Positions 56,529 through 63,920 of a DNA stretch of 64,000 nt are shown here, piece by piece. Position 1 is the first letter of the stretch; every line of letters begins with the position of its first letter. The position numbers and the translations under genes are program-made. The notes under the pieces were generated by a model that worked only from the letters and a program-made list of their open reading frames with translations, had not been told where the DNA came from and ran no database searches. Origin of the DNA: UMGS1601 sp900553335 (GTDB lineage Bacteria > Bacillota > Clostridia > Oscillospirales > Ruminococcaceae); NCBI GenBank assembly GCA_937920725.1, contig CALEUW010000027.1, forward strand, positions 14,784-78,783, in the 5' to 3' direction.

Positions 56529-57917
56529 TTATTCTTTACTCTTTATATACTCGTCAATTGCCTTTGCAGCAGTTTTTCCTGCACCCATAGCGAGAATTAC
56601 AGTTGCAGCTCCCGTCACGGCGTCGCCTCCGGCATATACCCCCTCACGGGATGTAAGTCCGTTGTCGTCGGCAATGATTCCGCCCCATTTTTGAGTATCA
56701 AGTCCCTCGGTTGTGTTGCGGATAAGCGGATTCGGAGATGTTCCTATAGCCATAATAACACAGTCAACGTCCAGCACAAACTCGCTTCCCTCTTTTACAA
56801 CCGGACGGCGTCTGCCCGACTCGTCAGGCTCGCCAAGCTCCATTTCAACGCACTTCATGCCCTTTACGCACTTATGCTCGTCGCCGAGAATTTCAGTCGG
56901 ATTTGTCAAAGTTTTAAAAATGATCTCTTCTTCTTCCGCATGTTCTATCTCTTCGTTTCTTGCAGGCATTTCCTCTTTGCCTCTTCGGTAAACTATGTAA
57001 ACGTTCTCTGCACCCAAACGCTTTGCGCTTCTTGCAGCATCCATAGCAACGTTTCCTCCGCCGACAACCGCTACGTTCTTAGCATTCATTATAGGCGTGT
57101 CGCTGTTCGGAAGATACGCTTTCATAAGGTTTGTTCTTGTTAAATATTCGTTTGCGGAATAAACGCCCTTAAGGTTTTCGCCCGGTATGTTCATAAATCG
57201 GGGAAGTCCTGCACCCGAACCGATAAATACAGATTCATATCCCTGCTCAAAAAGCTCGTCTATCGTAATCGTTCTTCCGATAACAACGTTTGTGTTCACC
57301 TCCACTCCGAGTGCCTTGAGATTTTCAATTTCCTGTTGAACGATAGCCTTAGGAAGTCTGAATTCAGGAATTCCGTATACCAAAACTCCTCCTGCGAGAT
57401 GTAAGGCTTCGAAAATCGTTACCTTGTAGCCCATTCTCGCCAAATCCCCCGCACAGGTAAGTCCCGAAGGTCCTGCACCGATGATTGCGACCTTGTGGCC
57501 ATTTTGCTCAGGAACGCTTGGAGCTTCCTTGCAGTTTGCCATATGCCAGTCAGCAACGAATCTTTCAAGTCTGCCTATTGCGACAGGCTCGCCTTTGATT
57601 CCTCTTACACACTTGCTCTCGCACTGTGTTTCCTGAGGACATACTCTTCCGCATACGGCAGGAAGCGCAGAGGATTTAGATATGATTTGATATGCTCCCT
57701 CGAAATCACCCTCTTTTACCTTTGCGATAAAATCCGGAATATCAATAGCTACAGGACAACCGCTTACGCAAGGTCGGTGCTTACAGCCAAGGCATCTGTT
57801 TGCCTCGTCTATCGCCTGCTCTTCTGTATATCCCAAAGCAACCTCTTTAAAGTTCTTGTTTCTTACAAGTGGATCTTGAACAGGCATTTCATTTTTAACC
57901 AAGCTCATATTAGGCAT
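56529..57917 (-). CDS. nfnB: NfnB/GltD-like NADPH-binding bifurcating transhydrogenase subunit
   Basis: The 462-residue flavoprotein (annotated elsewhere as glutamate synthase small subunit, GltA) carries two N-terminal [4Fe-4S] sites, CLGCKHRPCVSGCP and CGRVCPQETQCESKCVRG, an FAD Rossmann motif AIIGAGPSGLTCAGDLARMGY and an NADPH Rossmann motif VAVVGGGNVAMDAARSAKR. Its partner upstream is NfnA, with only 2 bp between them. Together they form the NADH-dependent reduced ferredoxin:NADP oxidoreductase, which couples ferredoxin and NADH to NADPH. No large GltB subunit is present, which argues against a true glutamate synthase. Confidence 0.93.
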   Translation of the reverse strand: MPNMSLVKNEMPVQDPLVRNKNFKEVALGYTEEQAIDEANRCLGCKHRPCVSGCPVAIDIPDFIAKVKEGDFEGAYQIISKSSALPAVCGRVCPQETQCESKCVRGIKGEPVAIGRLERFVADWHMANCKEAPSVPEQNGHKVAIIGAGPSGLTCAGDLARMGYKVTIFEALHLAGGVLVYGIPEFRLPKAIVQQEIENLKALGVEVNTNVVIGRTITIDELFEQGYESVFIGSGAGLPRFMNIPGENLKGVYSANEYLTRTNLMKAYLPNSDTPIMNAKNVAVVGGGNVAMDAARSAKRLGAENVYIVYRRGKEEMPARNEEIEHAEEEEIIFKTLTNPTEILGDEHKCVKGMKCVEMELGEPDESGRRRPVVKEGSEFVLDVDCVIMAIGTSPNPLIRNTTEGLDTQKWGGIIADDNGLTSREGVYAGGDAVTGAATVILAMGAGKTAAKAIDEYIKSKE

Positions 57918-57919
57918 CG

Positions 57920-58762
57920 TTATTTTACCTCCTTTTTAAAGAGATTGCACGCTTCCTCGTGTCTTTTTCTTTCAAAGTCTTTATACATATTAGATCTCTC
58001 GATGGCCTCGTCAAAGTCTACCTCATGTCCGTCAAAATCAGGTCCGTCAACACACGCAAACTTTGTCTTTCCTCCAACGGTAAGACGGCATCCTCCGCAC
58101 ATTCCCGTTCCGTCAATCATAATAGGATTCATTGAAACCACCGTTTTGATTCCGTATTCTTTAGTAAGCGCACAAACGAATTTCATCATGATAAGCGGAC
58201 CTATTGCTATTACCTCGTCATATTTCTCGCCTGACTCAATAAGCTCTTTTAAAGCGTTTGTAACGAGTCCTTTTTCTCCATAGCTTCCGTCATCAGTCAT
58301 AATCTTAAGCTTATCCGAAACAGCGGCAAATTCGTCCTCCAAAATTACCAAATCCTTGTTTCTGAACCCTGCTACAGAATGAACCTCGCAGCCTAAGCTG
58401 TGCAGCTTCTTAGCGATAGGATACGCAATCGCACAGCCTACACCTCCGCCTACAACGGCAACCTTCTTAAGTCCGTCAGTATGCGAAGCCACTCCAAGAG
58501 GTCCAACGAAATCATGAATGTACTCTCCCTCATTCTTGTGATTCAGCTTTTCGGTTGCACCGCCTACGATCTGAAAAATTATTGTAACCGTTCCTGCTTC
58601 TCTGTCAAAATCAGCTACAGTAAGCGGGATTCGTTCTCCGTTTTCGTCAACTCTCAGAATAATAAACTGTCCCGGTTCTGCCTTCCTGGCAATGAGAGGA
58701 GCATCTATCTCCATCAAAGTTACCGTGGGATTCAAAACCTTTTTTCTTACGATCTTATACAT
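57920..58762 (-). CDS. nfnA: NfnA/SudB-like NADH- and [2Fe-2S]-binding subunit
   Basis: The 280-residue subunit has an FAD domain (PLIARKAEPGQFIILRVDENGERIPLTVADFD), an NAD-binding region (VAVVGGGVGCAIAYPIAKKL) and a C-terminal [2Fe-2S] motif (GTGMCGGCRLTVGGKTKFACVDGPDFDGHEVDF). This matches NfnA and the sulfide dehydrogenase beta subunit, and is close to dihydroorotate dehydrogenase PyrK. The DFDGHEVDFDEAIERSNMYKDFE tail is typical of NfnA. SD AAGGAGG. It starts the nfnAB pair. Confidence 0.93.
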   Translation of the reverse strand: MYKIVRKKVLNPTVTLMEIDAPLIARKAEPGQFIILRVDENGERIPLTVADFDREAGTVTIIFQIVGGATEKLNHKNEGEYIHDFVGPLGVASHTDGLKKVAVVGGGVGCAIAYPIAKKLHSLGCEVHSVAGFRNKDLVILEDEFAAVSDKLKIMTDDGSYGEKGLVTNALKELIESGEKYDEVIAIGPLIMMKFVCALTKEYGIKTVVSMNPIMIDGTGMCGGCRLTVGGKTKFACVDGPDFDGHEVDFDEAIERSNMYKDFERKRHEEACNLFKKEVK

Positions 58763-58996
58763 CTAAAGATTTCCTCCTTAAACCACGGGCATTCGCCCTG
58801 CATTTTATTGTATTTAATATATCATTATACTATGGTTTTTTGTTTTTAAAATATATTCTCAATATGTGTCATATTAAATTTTACATAAAGTACTGCAGCG
58901 AATATACTCGCTGCTCAGTCTGTCGAAAAAGCACACTTTTAAAATATTGTCGTGTAGGCGGACATACGACGGCGCAGTAACACCCTCATTGAAAAA

Positions 58997-59920
58997 TCAC
59001 TTTTTATCAAGTACATCTATAAGTTCGGTAAGCTTAGCTGTAAAATCCTTATCATACTGGCTTAGCTTGTAGTCGTGCCTGTAAATAAGAACGTCCTTGA
59101 TTCTCCTCTTTGAGTCAGTGCATTCTACTTGCTTAAGTCCTCTAGTCATAAGAATCTCTTCAGGAATCGGAGATACCCACATATATGAATTTGGTATTTT
59201 GGAAAGAATATCAAACTGACTTCCACGTTCGTAAACGGATATCTGCCTTGGGGATTTCTTATTTGACTTATTATAATATGCGCTCGAAAGATACGGAACA
59301 GAAGTGTCACCATGAATAATTTCTATAAGCTCATTAAGCTCGTTTTGAGATACATTTTCCCTTTCGGCAAACTTATTCTGTGCTGACAGAATTATTTTGT
59401 AATCAAACTCCCACAAAACTTCAGACTTTAAGTTCTTCTCATTTACAAGCGACATATAAAACTGATCATAATTATTTTCAAAACGTATTATTCCTAAATT
59501 GTACTCCCCAACGGTAATTGAATTTATAACCTCCATAGAGTTTGTTTCTTTTATATTTATATTAAGACCAGGCTCATTTGCAACAGTTTTCAAAAATTCG
59601 GTGACTGCATGAGAAATATAAGTCGCTCTCGGTGTAAGAATGCTGAAATTAACCGCATTTTGCTGCTTACCTTTATAAAGAGATTCAATTTTATTTATCT
59701 GAACCAAAATACTTTTTGCATACTGTAAAAATTCAAGCCCCTTGTCCGTTGGAACAACGCCTTTTGCTGAACGTTTAAAGATTTTAAAGCCTATTTCATT
59801 TTCCATTTCCTTTATGTCTTTGCTCAAATTCGGCTGACCCATAAAAAGGTTTTCTGCCGCCTTTGTAATAGATCCGGTATGTTCAACCTCAACTATATAT
59901 TTAAGATGCTGTAAGTTCAT
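58997..59920 (-). CDS. LysR-family transcriptional regulator
   Basis: The 307-residue regulator has an N-terminal winged helix (MNLQHLKYIVEVEHTGSITKAAENLFMGQPNLSKDIKEMENEIGFKIFKRSAKGVVPTDKG) and a C-terminal substrate-binding-like domain. The ATG of MNLQHLKY is chosen, with AGAAGG six bases upstream. It is divergent from the cellulase gene across about 214 bp, so control of the cellulase and of itself is plausible; LysR proteins often regulate the divergent neighbour. Effector unknown. Confidence 0.9.
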   Translation of the reverse strand: MNLQHLKYIVEVEHTGSITKAAENLFMGQPNLSKDIKEMENEIGFKIFKRSAKGVVPTDKGLEFLQYAKSILVQINKIESLYKGKQQNAVNFSILTPRATYISHAVTEFLKTVANEPGLNINIKETNSMEVINSITVGEYNLGIIRFENNYDQFYMSLVNEKNLKSEVLWEFDYKIILSAQNKFAERENVSQNELNELIEIIHGDTSVPYLSSAYYNKSNKKSPRQISVYERGSQFDILSKIPNSYMWVSPIPEEILMTRGLKQVECTDSKRRIKDVLIYRHDYKLSQYDKDFTAKLTELIDVLDKK

Positions 59921-60134
59921 AACACACCTTCTCTCCTGCAAAACCATCAACATATCAAACGTAATACTCTGTAATTATACTCCAACCTTAACGATATGTC
60001 AATATTTATATGGCAAAAGCAAAAACTTACATAATTTACAAATACCGAATATATTAATATTTCTACGATTATTTTGATATACTTTTTATTCCCCCATGAT
60101 ATACTTAATTTAAAAACGTTAGGAGATGTACGCT

Positions 60135-61325
60135 ATGGAATTAAAAAGATTATTTTCGGCAGCAGTTGCCTGCTTGTGTGCTGTATCAGTTTTCTGCGCT
60201 TGTGATGATTCAAGCAACAGCTCTGTCGACAAGCCTGCCGAACAAAGCAAAAACTATTCGGACATGACCTCTTTAGAACTTGTAAAGGACATGTCGCTCG
60301 GCTACAATTTAGGAGATACGCTTGATGTTTGTCAGGCTGACCGTGACGGCGACGGCAAAATAAACGAACATGTTGAGGAGGGCGAAAAAGTTGATGAAAC
60401 TCTTTGGGGAAATAAAAAAGCGACCAAAAAGCTTTTTGAAACGATAAAAAAAGACGGATTTAACGCTGTAAGAATACCTGTAACGTGGAGAGATCACATG
60501 GGAGAAGCTCCTGAATATAAGATAGACGAAGAGTGGATGGCGAGAGTCAAAGAGGTTATTGATTACGCATACAGTCTTGATATGTACGTTATAATCAACC
60601 TTCACCACGACGGCGGCGGAGATCCTGAGTTCGGAGCATGGATAAGAACCGAAGCGATGGAGGATTATGACAAGTTCTTAGAACGCTACTCGGCTGTTTG
60701 GAATCAGATTGCCGAAACATTTAAAGATTATGACGAGCGTTTGATATTTGAGTCTATGAACGAAGTTGGCTTTGACGAACTTGGCGATAACGAAAAATTT
60801 GCGTTGTTAAACAAAATCAATCAGGACTTTGTGGACTTAATCAGAAAAACAGACGGTAAAAACAAAACACGCCACCTTCTTATTGCGGGCTACTGGACTG
60901 ACATTGAGCAGACCTGTAACGGCAGCTTTGAGCTTCCGACCGATCCTGAGAACAGATGCATTTTATCCGTTCACTACTACACTCCTTGGCAGTTCTGTAC
61001 TACAAACCAGCAGACTGAATGGGGAAGCAAAAGAGATTTAAGAGAAATGGACAACAAAATAAATCTATTAAAAACAACCTTCACCGACAATAATATTCCT
61101 GTAATAATCGGCGAATACGGAACCGGCTACGGAAACGAGGCCGAGAGCAAAGCTTTCTTCTCCGCACGCCTTACTTATCTTTGCCATCAGGCGTCTATCC
61201 CATGCTTTTTATGGGATAACGGCGGTGAGCTTGACAGAGAAACCTATGAATTCAAAACTCCGGGATTGAAAGAAGCTTTGCAAAACGCAATCTCAAACGA
61301 AGAAGAGCCGACGAAAGCTGCATAG
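60135..61325 (+). CDS. GH5 family endoglucanase/cellulase, lipoprotein
   Basis: The 396-residue protein begins with a lipoprotein signal (LKRLFSAAVACLCAVSVFCAC) and a Ser/Asn-rich spacer. The GH5 barrel follows: GYNLGDTLD, GFNAVRIPVTW, IINLHHDGG, acid/base Glu in FESMNEVGF, LSVHYYTPW, and nucleophile Glu in VIIGEYGTG. An insert DRDGDGKINEH after GYNLGDTLD looks like an EF-hand loop. There is no carbohydrate-binding module or dockerin, so it is cell-anchored rather than cellulosomal. I use the second ATG, with AGGAG nine bases upstream; an earlier ATG sits inside that site. Confidence 0.9.
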   Translation: MELKRLFSAAVACLCAVSVFCACDDSSNSSVDKPAEQSKNYSDMTSLELVKDMSLGYNLGDTLDVCQADRDGDGKINEHVEEGEKVDETLWGNKKATKKLFETIKKDGFNAVRIPVTWRDHMGEAPEYKIDEEWMARVKEVIDYAYSLDMYVIINLHHDGGGDPEFGAWIRTEAMEDYDKFLERYSAVWNQIAETFKDYDERLIFESMNEVGFDELGDNEKFALLNKINQDFVDLIRKTDGKNKTRHLLIAGYWTDIEQTCNGSFELPTDPENRCILSVHYYTPWQFCTTNQQTEWGSKRDLREMDNKINLLKTTFTDNNIPVIIGEYGTGYGNEAESKAFFSARLTYLCHQASIPCFLWDNGGELDRETYEFKTPGLKEALQNAISNEEEPTKAA

Positions 61326-61330
61326 AATAA

Positions 61331-61358
61331 AAAAAGGAGCAGATAACTGCTCCTTTTT
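61331..61358 (+). terminator. Terminator of cellulase gene
   Basis: AAAAAGGAGCAG and CTGCTCCTTTTT form a 12-bp stem with a 4-base loop, then ATTTT. Confidence 0.88.
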
Positions 61359-61448
61359 ATTTTCAACAAAATCCAATTCAACTAAAAACGATACCAAACA
61401 GCTGTTTTTAATCAAAATACCCCTGCTGCAAATCAAAGTCTTTAATTC

Positions 61449-61477
61449 TTTACAACTTTAAAAATTTATGATATACT
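61449..61477 (+). promoter_or_regulatory. Promoter of membrane protein/proS pair
   Basis: TTTACA (61449-61454) and TATACT (61472-61477), 17-bp spacer. The leader is under 30 nt, which leaves no space for a T-box. Confidence 0.75.
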
Positions 61478-61508
61478 ATAATAATTAGTTTTTAAGGAGG
61501 CGAAAGGA

Positions 61509-61808
61509 TTGAACAGCGAACTTGTATTTACATTTATAAAATTCGGAGCTGCTATGCTTATCATCATGGCGGTCATTGCCGTAGTAACGATTCTCACTCC
61601 ACGCCTTGCAAGGTTTATTGAAAAGCGAAGAAAGGATAAACCCGATCCCTTCGGGGTAGACTCAGATGATAATATTAAAGATGTAAGGGGAATGTTCGAC
61701 GCACAGCGTGACGGGGACTTTGATCCAAACTACAAGATATACAACGAAGATATTTACGGTTTTAACAGAAAGACCAAAAAGGAGAGAAATAAAAATGGCA
61801 AAGAATAA
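61509..61808 (+). CDS. Small single-pass membrane protein of unknown function
   Basis: A 99-residue protein with one N-terminal membrane helix (about 8-32, VFTFIKFGAAMLIIMAVIAVVTIL) followed by a basic cluster EKRRKDKPDPFG and an acidic cytoplasmic tail. Start is TTG with AAGGAGG 8 bases upstream; there is no ATG. It overlaps the proS start by 14 bp and is likely co-transcribed. The family is not recognised; similar small proteins next to proS occur in Ruminococcus-type genomes, but I cannot confirm it. Confidence 0.65.
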   Translation: MNSELVFTFIKFGAAMLIIMAVIAVVTILTPRLARFIEKRRKDKPDPFGVDSDDNIKDVRGMFDAQRDGDFDPNYKIYNEDIYGFNRKTKKERNKNGKE

Positions 61809-63240
61809 TCAAAAGATGGTATCTGAAATAACATCAATGGACGAGGACTTCGCAAAATGGTATACCGATATTGTAAAGAAAGCGGAGCTTATTGAGTACA
61901 CAAGCGTTAAGGGCTGTATGGTGATCCGTCCTTACGGTTATGCGATATGGGAAAGAATTCAGAAAATTTTAGACGATATGTTTAAAAGTCTGGGACACGA
62001 AAATGTTTGTATGCCGATGTTTATTCCTGAGAGCCTTTTAAATAAGGAAAAGGATCATGTTGAAGGGTTTGCTCCTGAAGTTGCATGGGTAACACACGGC
62101 GGAAGTGAGAAGCTTGAGGAGCGTCTTTGCATAAGACCTACCTCTGAAACACTTTTCTGTGAGCATTACGCAAACATAATTCATTCTTACAGAGATCTTC
62201 CGAAGCTTTATAATCAATGGGTATCGGTTGTAAGATGGGAAAAGACAACAAGACCGTTCCTTCGTTCAAGAGAGTTTTTATGGCAGGAGGGACATACTAT
62301 TCACGAGACTGCCGAAGAAGCGATTTTTGAAACGGAACAGATGCTTAATTGCTATGCAAAATTCTGCGAAGAATATCTCGCTATGCCTGTTGTAAAAGGA
62401 AAGAAAACCGAAAGCGATAAATTTGCCGGAGCGGTTTCAACATACGCTATTGAAGCGCTTATGCACGACGGAAAAGCTCTTCAGGCCGCTACAAGCCACT
62501 ATTTCGGTGATGGCTTTGCAAAGGCCTTCGGAATTCAGTTCGCAAACAAGGAAAATAAGCTAAGCTTCCCTTATCAAACCTCTTGGGGATGTACTACAAG
62601 ACTTATAGGCGCTATAATCATGACTCACGGTGATGACAACGGACTTGTTCTGCCGCCGGCAGTAGCTCCGATCCAGGTAATCGTAATTCCTGTTGCACAG
62701 CACAAGGAAGGCGTTTTGGAGAAAGCAAACGAGCTTTTGGAAACTCTAAAGGCAAGCAGAATAAGAGCATCTATCGACGACAGCGACAATTCGCCGGGCT
62801 GGAAATTCTCACAGGCTGAAATGAAGGGAATTCCGCTCAGAATTGAAATCGGCCCTAAGGATATAGAAAATTCTCAGTGCGTTTTTGTAACAAGACACAA
62901 CAGAGAAAAGACAATTGTAAGTTTAGACGGTATTGCTGATGCAGCAATCCAAAAGCTTGAGGAAGTCCGTGACGGAATGTATAAGCTTGCGCTTGAAAAC
63001 AGAGAAAAGAAAACCTATTCCTGCAAAACTCTTGATGAGATAACCGAGGTTCTTGCGAAAAACGGCGACGGCTTTGTAAAGGCTATGTGGTGCGGAGATG
63101 AAGCCTGTGAGGACAAGGTTAAAGAAGTGACAGGTGTAGGCTCACGTTGTATTCCGTTTGAGCAAGAGGAGATTTCTGACAAGTGCGTCTGCTGCGGAAA
63201 ACCTGCAAAACACATGGTTCTTTGGGGAAAGGCGTATTAA
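61795..63240 (+). CDS. proS: Prolyl-tRNA synthetase, archaeal-type
   Basis: The 481-residue class II synthetase is of the shorter type found in Clostridia and archaea, with no bacterial editing insert. Class II motifs: MVIRPYGYAIWERIQ, TSETLFCEHYANIIHSYRDLPKLYNQWVSVVRWEKTTRPFLRSREFLWQEGHT, and a motif 3 region GCTTRLIGAIIMTHGDDNGLVLPP. The anticodon-binding domain follows, and the C-terminal extra domain has CGDEACEDKVKEVTG and DKCVCCGKPA, a likely zinc site. The start is the ATG after GGAGAG; an earlier frame start has no Shine-Dalgarno. It is coupled to the small membrane protein. Confidence 0.95.
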   Translation: MAKNNQKMVSEITSMDEDFAKWYTDIVKKAELIEYTSVKGCMVIRPYGYAIWERIQKILDDMFKSLGHENVCMPMFIPESLLNKEKDHVEGFAPEVAWVTHGGSEKLEERLCIRPTSETLFCEHYANIIHSYRDLPKLYNQWVSVVRWEKTTRPFLRSREFLWQEGHTIHETAEEAIFETEQMLNCYAKFCEEYLAMPVVKGKKTESDKFAGAVSTYAIEALMHDGKALQAATSHYFGDGFAKAFGIQFANKENKLSFPYQTSWGCTTRLIGAIIMTHGDDNGLVLPPAVAPIQVIVIPVAQHKEGVLEKANELLETLKASRIRASIDDSDNSPGWKFSQAEMKGIPLRIEIGPKDIENSQCVFVTRHNREKTIVSLDGIADAAIQKLEEVRDGMYKLALENREKKTYSCKTLDEITEVLAKNGDGFVKAMWCGDEACEDKVKEVTGVGSRCIPFEQEEISDKCVCCGKPAKHMVLWGKAY

Positions 63241-63300
63241 TTCAATTCGGAATTAATATAACAGACAATTGACAATGGATAATAGATAATTTCTTCGACA
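63239..63300 (+). repeat. AT-rich dispersed repeat, copy b
   Basis: CAATTGACAATGGATAATAG and neighbours, in the same position upstream of the toxin promoter as copy a at 56420-56475, where it reads on the opposite strand. It fills most of the gap between proS and the promoter. Confidence 0.7.
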
Positions 63301-63304
63301 TAAT

Positions 63305-63348
63305 TTGACAAAAAACAACCCTTGTGCTATGATAGGCGCAAGGGTTGT
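63305..63348 (+). promoter_or_regulatory. Promoter of toxin copy 1 inside an inverted repeat
   Basis: Perfect TTGACA (63305-63310) and TATGAT (63328-63333), 17-bp spacer. ACAACCCTTGTGC (63315-63327) and GCGCAAGGGTTGT (63336-63348) form a 13-bp inverted repeat (12 of 13) around the -10 box, so a repressor or cruciform there would directly control the promoter. Confidence 0.75.
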
Positions 63349-63371
63349 CTGCATTTAACGGTAGGCGGTTT

Positions 63372-63385
63372 CTCCCGCAAGGGAG
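63372..63385 (+). promoter_or_regulatory. GNRA hairpin over the Shine-Dalgarno of toxin copy 1
   Basis: CTCCC-GCAA-GGGAG: a 5-bp stem with GCAA loop; its 3' arm and the next base are the Shine-Dalgarno GGGAGG. The leader segment GCGGTTTCTCCCG (63365-63377) is also perfectly complementary to CGGGAGAAACCGC at 63564-63576. Confidence 0.72.
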
Positions 63386-63394
63386 GTGATAACC

Positions 63395-63484
63395 ATGGTT
63401 ACTTACTCGGATATGTATTTATTCGCTAGTATAATTATCAGCGTTATCTCTCTAAGTTACTTAATATTCAGTAACAAAAAGTAG
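63395..63484 (+). CDS. Small holin-like toxin peptide, copy 1
   Basis: The 29-residue peptide MVTYSDMYLFASIIISVISL-type: an N-terminal MVTY motif, a hydrophobic helix and the basic tail NKK. The MVTY start and length match the putative holin-like toxin family (Hol_Tox) of Firmicutes, type I toxins. The ATG has GGGAGG 8 bases upstream, in a GNRA hairpin. A convergent antisense promoter (63604-63631) and a shared bidirectional terminator lie downstream, fitting a type I toxin with antisense RNA. A second copy is at 56233-56313. Too short for automatic gene calling, but every expected signal is present. Confidence 0.8.
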   Translation: MVTYSDMYLFASIIISVISLSYLIFSNKK

Positions 63485-63499
63485 AGTCTTTATTTAGTT

Positions 63500-63597
63500 A
63501 AAAATAAAGAAATAACCGCCTAAACTTTTCCTGAGCCGGCGGTTATTTCTTTAACCAAAATCTCGGGAGAAACCGCTTATCGCAGACTCCCTTTTTC
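63500..63597 (-). ncRNA. Candidate antisense RNA (antitoxin) of toxin copy 1
   Basis: On the minus strand TTGACA (63626-63631) and TATAAT (63604-63609) have 16-bp spacing; the RNA would start near 63597 and run to the terminator at 63509-63549 and T-rich 63498-63508. It overlaps the 3' untranslated part of the toxin message by about 50-90 nt. Contact would be with the toxin message 3' end, as for RatA/TxpA-type systems. The overlap does not reach the coding region. Confidence 0.6.
63509..63549. terminator. Bidirectional terminator shared by toxin and antisense RNA
   Basis: GAAATAACCGCC (63509-63520) and GGCGGTTATTTC (63538-63549) form a perfect 12-bp stem. The minus-strand side is followed by TTTATTTTTAAC, the plus-strand side by the weaker TTTAACC. 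Confidence 0.8.
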
Positions 63598-63603
63598 ATT
63601 TAT

Positions 63604-63631
63604 ATTATAGCATATTAAAAGTGTTTGTCAA
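63604..63631 (-). promoter_or_regulatory. Promoter of antisense RNA
   Basis: Perfect TTGACA and TATAAT, 16-bp spacer, facing the toxin gene. Confidence 0.7.
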
Positions 63632-63691
63632 GGGTATTTTAATTCGAAATGCGGGATTAAATTGATGAATGAATATAACATTTAAAAACCA

Positions 63692-63723
63692 AAAACGGTT
63701 GGCACTAAAATGTCAACCGTTTT
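63692..63723 (-). terminator. Hairpin overlapping the stop of the 63705 gene
   Basis: AAAACGGTTG and CAACCGTTTT form a 10-bp stem; its 5' arm contains the last codons and the stop lies in the loop. The 3' arm ends in TTTT followed by GG and TTTTT on the minus strand. Confidence 0.7.
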
Positions 63724-63887
63724 GTTTTAACAGCTATTTCTCTGTGCTCATCTTCATATTTTTTAACACAGTCACGAATCAGAATAAGTATCTGACTGTT
63801 TGCGCTTCTTCCCTCGTAGTCGGCAACAATATGAAGCTTGTCCAGCATTTCACTATCTATTCTTATTGTCAAACTCCTTACTGCCAC
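63705..63887 (-). CDS. Ribbon-helix-helix protein
   Basis: A 60-residue protein with MAVRSLTIRIDSEMLDKLHIVADYEGRS as a beta strand and helix 1 and ANSQILILIRDCVKKYEDEHRE as helix 2, a typical Arc/CopG-type DNA-binding fold. The start is GTG with GGAGG six bases upstream; the adjacent ATG gives only three codons. It lies 34 bp behind the preceding gene end on the same strand. It is a possible regulator of that upstream gene. No toxin partner is visible. Confidence 0.8.
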   Translation of the reverse strand: MAVRSLTIRIDSEMLDKLHIVADYEGRSANSQILILIRDCVKKYEDEHREIAVKTKRLTF

Positions 63888-63920
63888 ATCTTACCTCCGT
63901 TAATAAATATATTATGTAGT

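Noticed and set aside
61378..61508. T-box riboswitch before proS
   Set aside because: The predicted leader is under 30 nt and holds no specifier stem or T-box motif.
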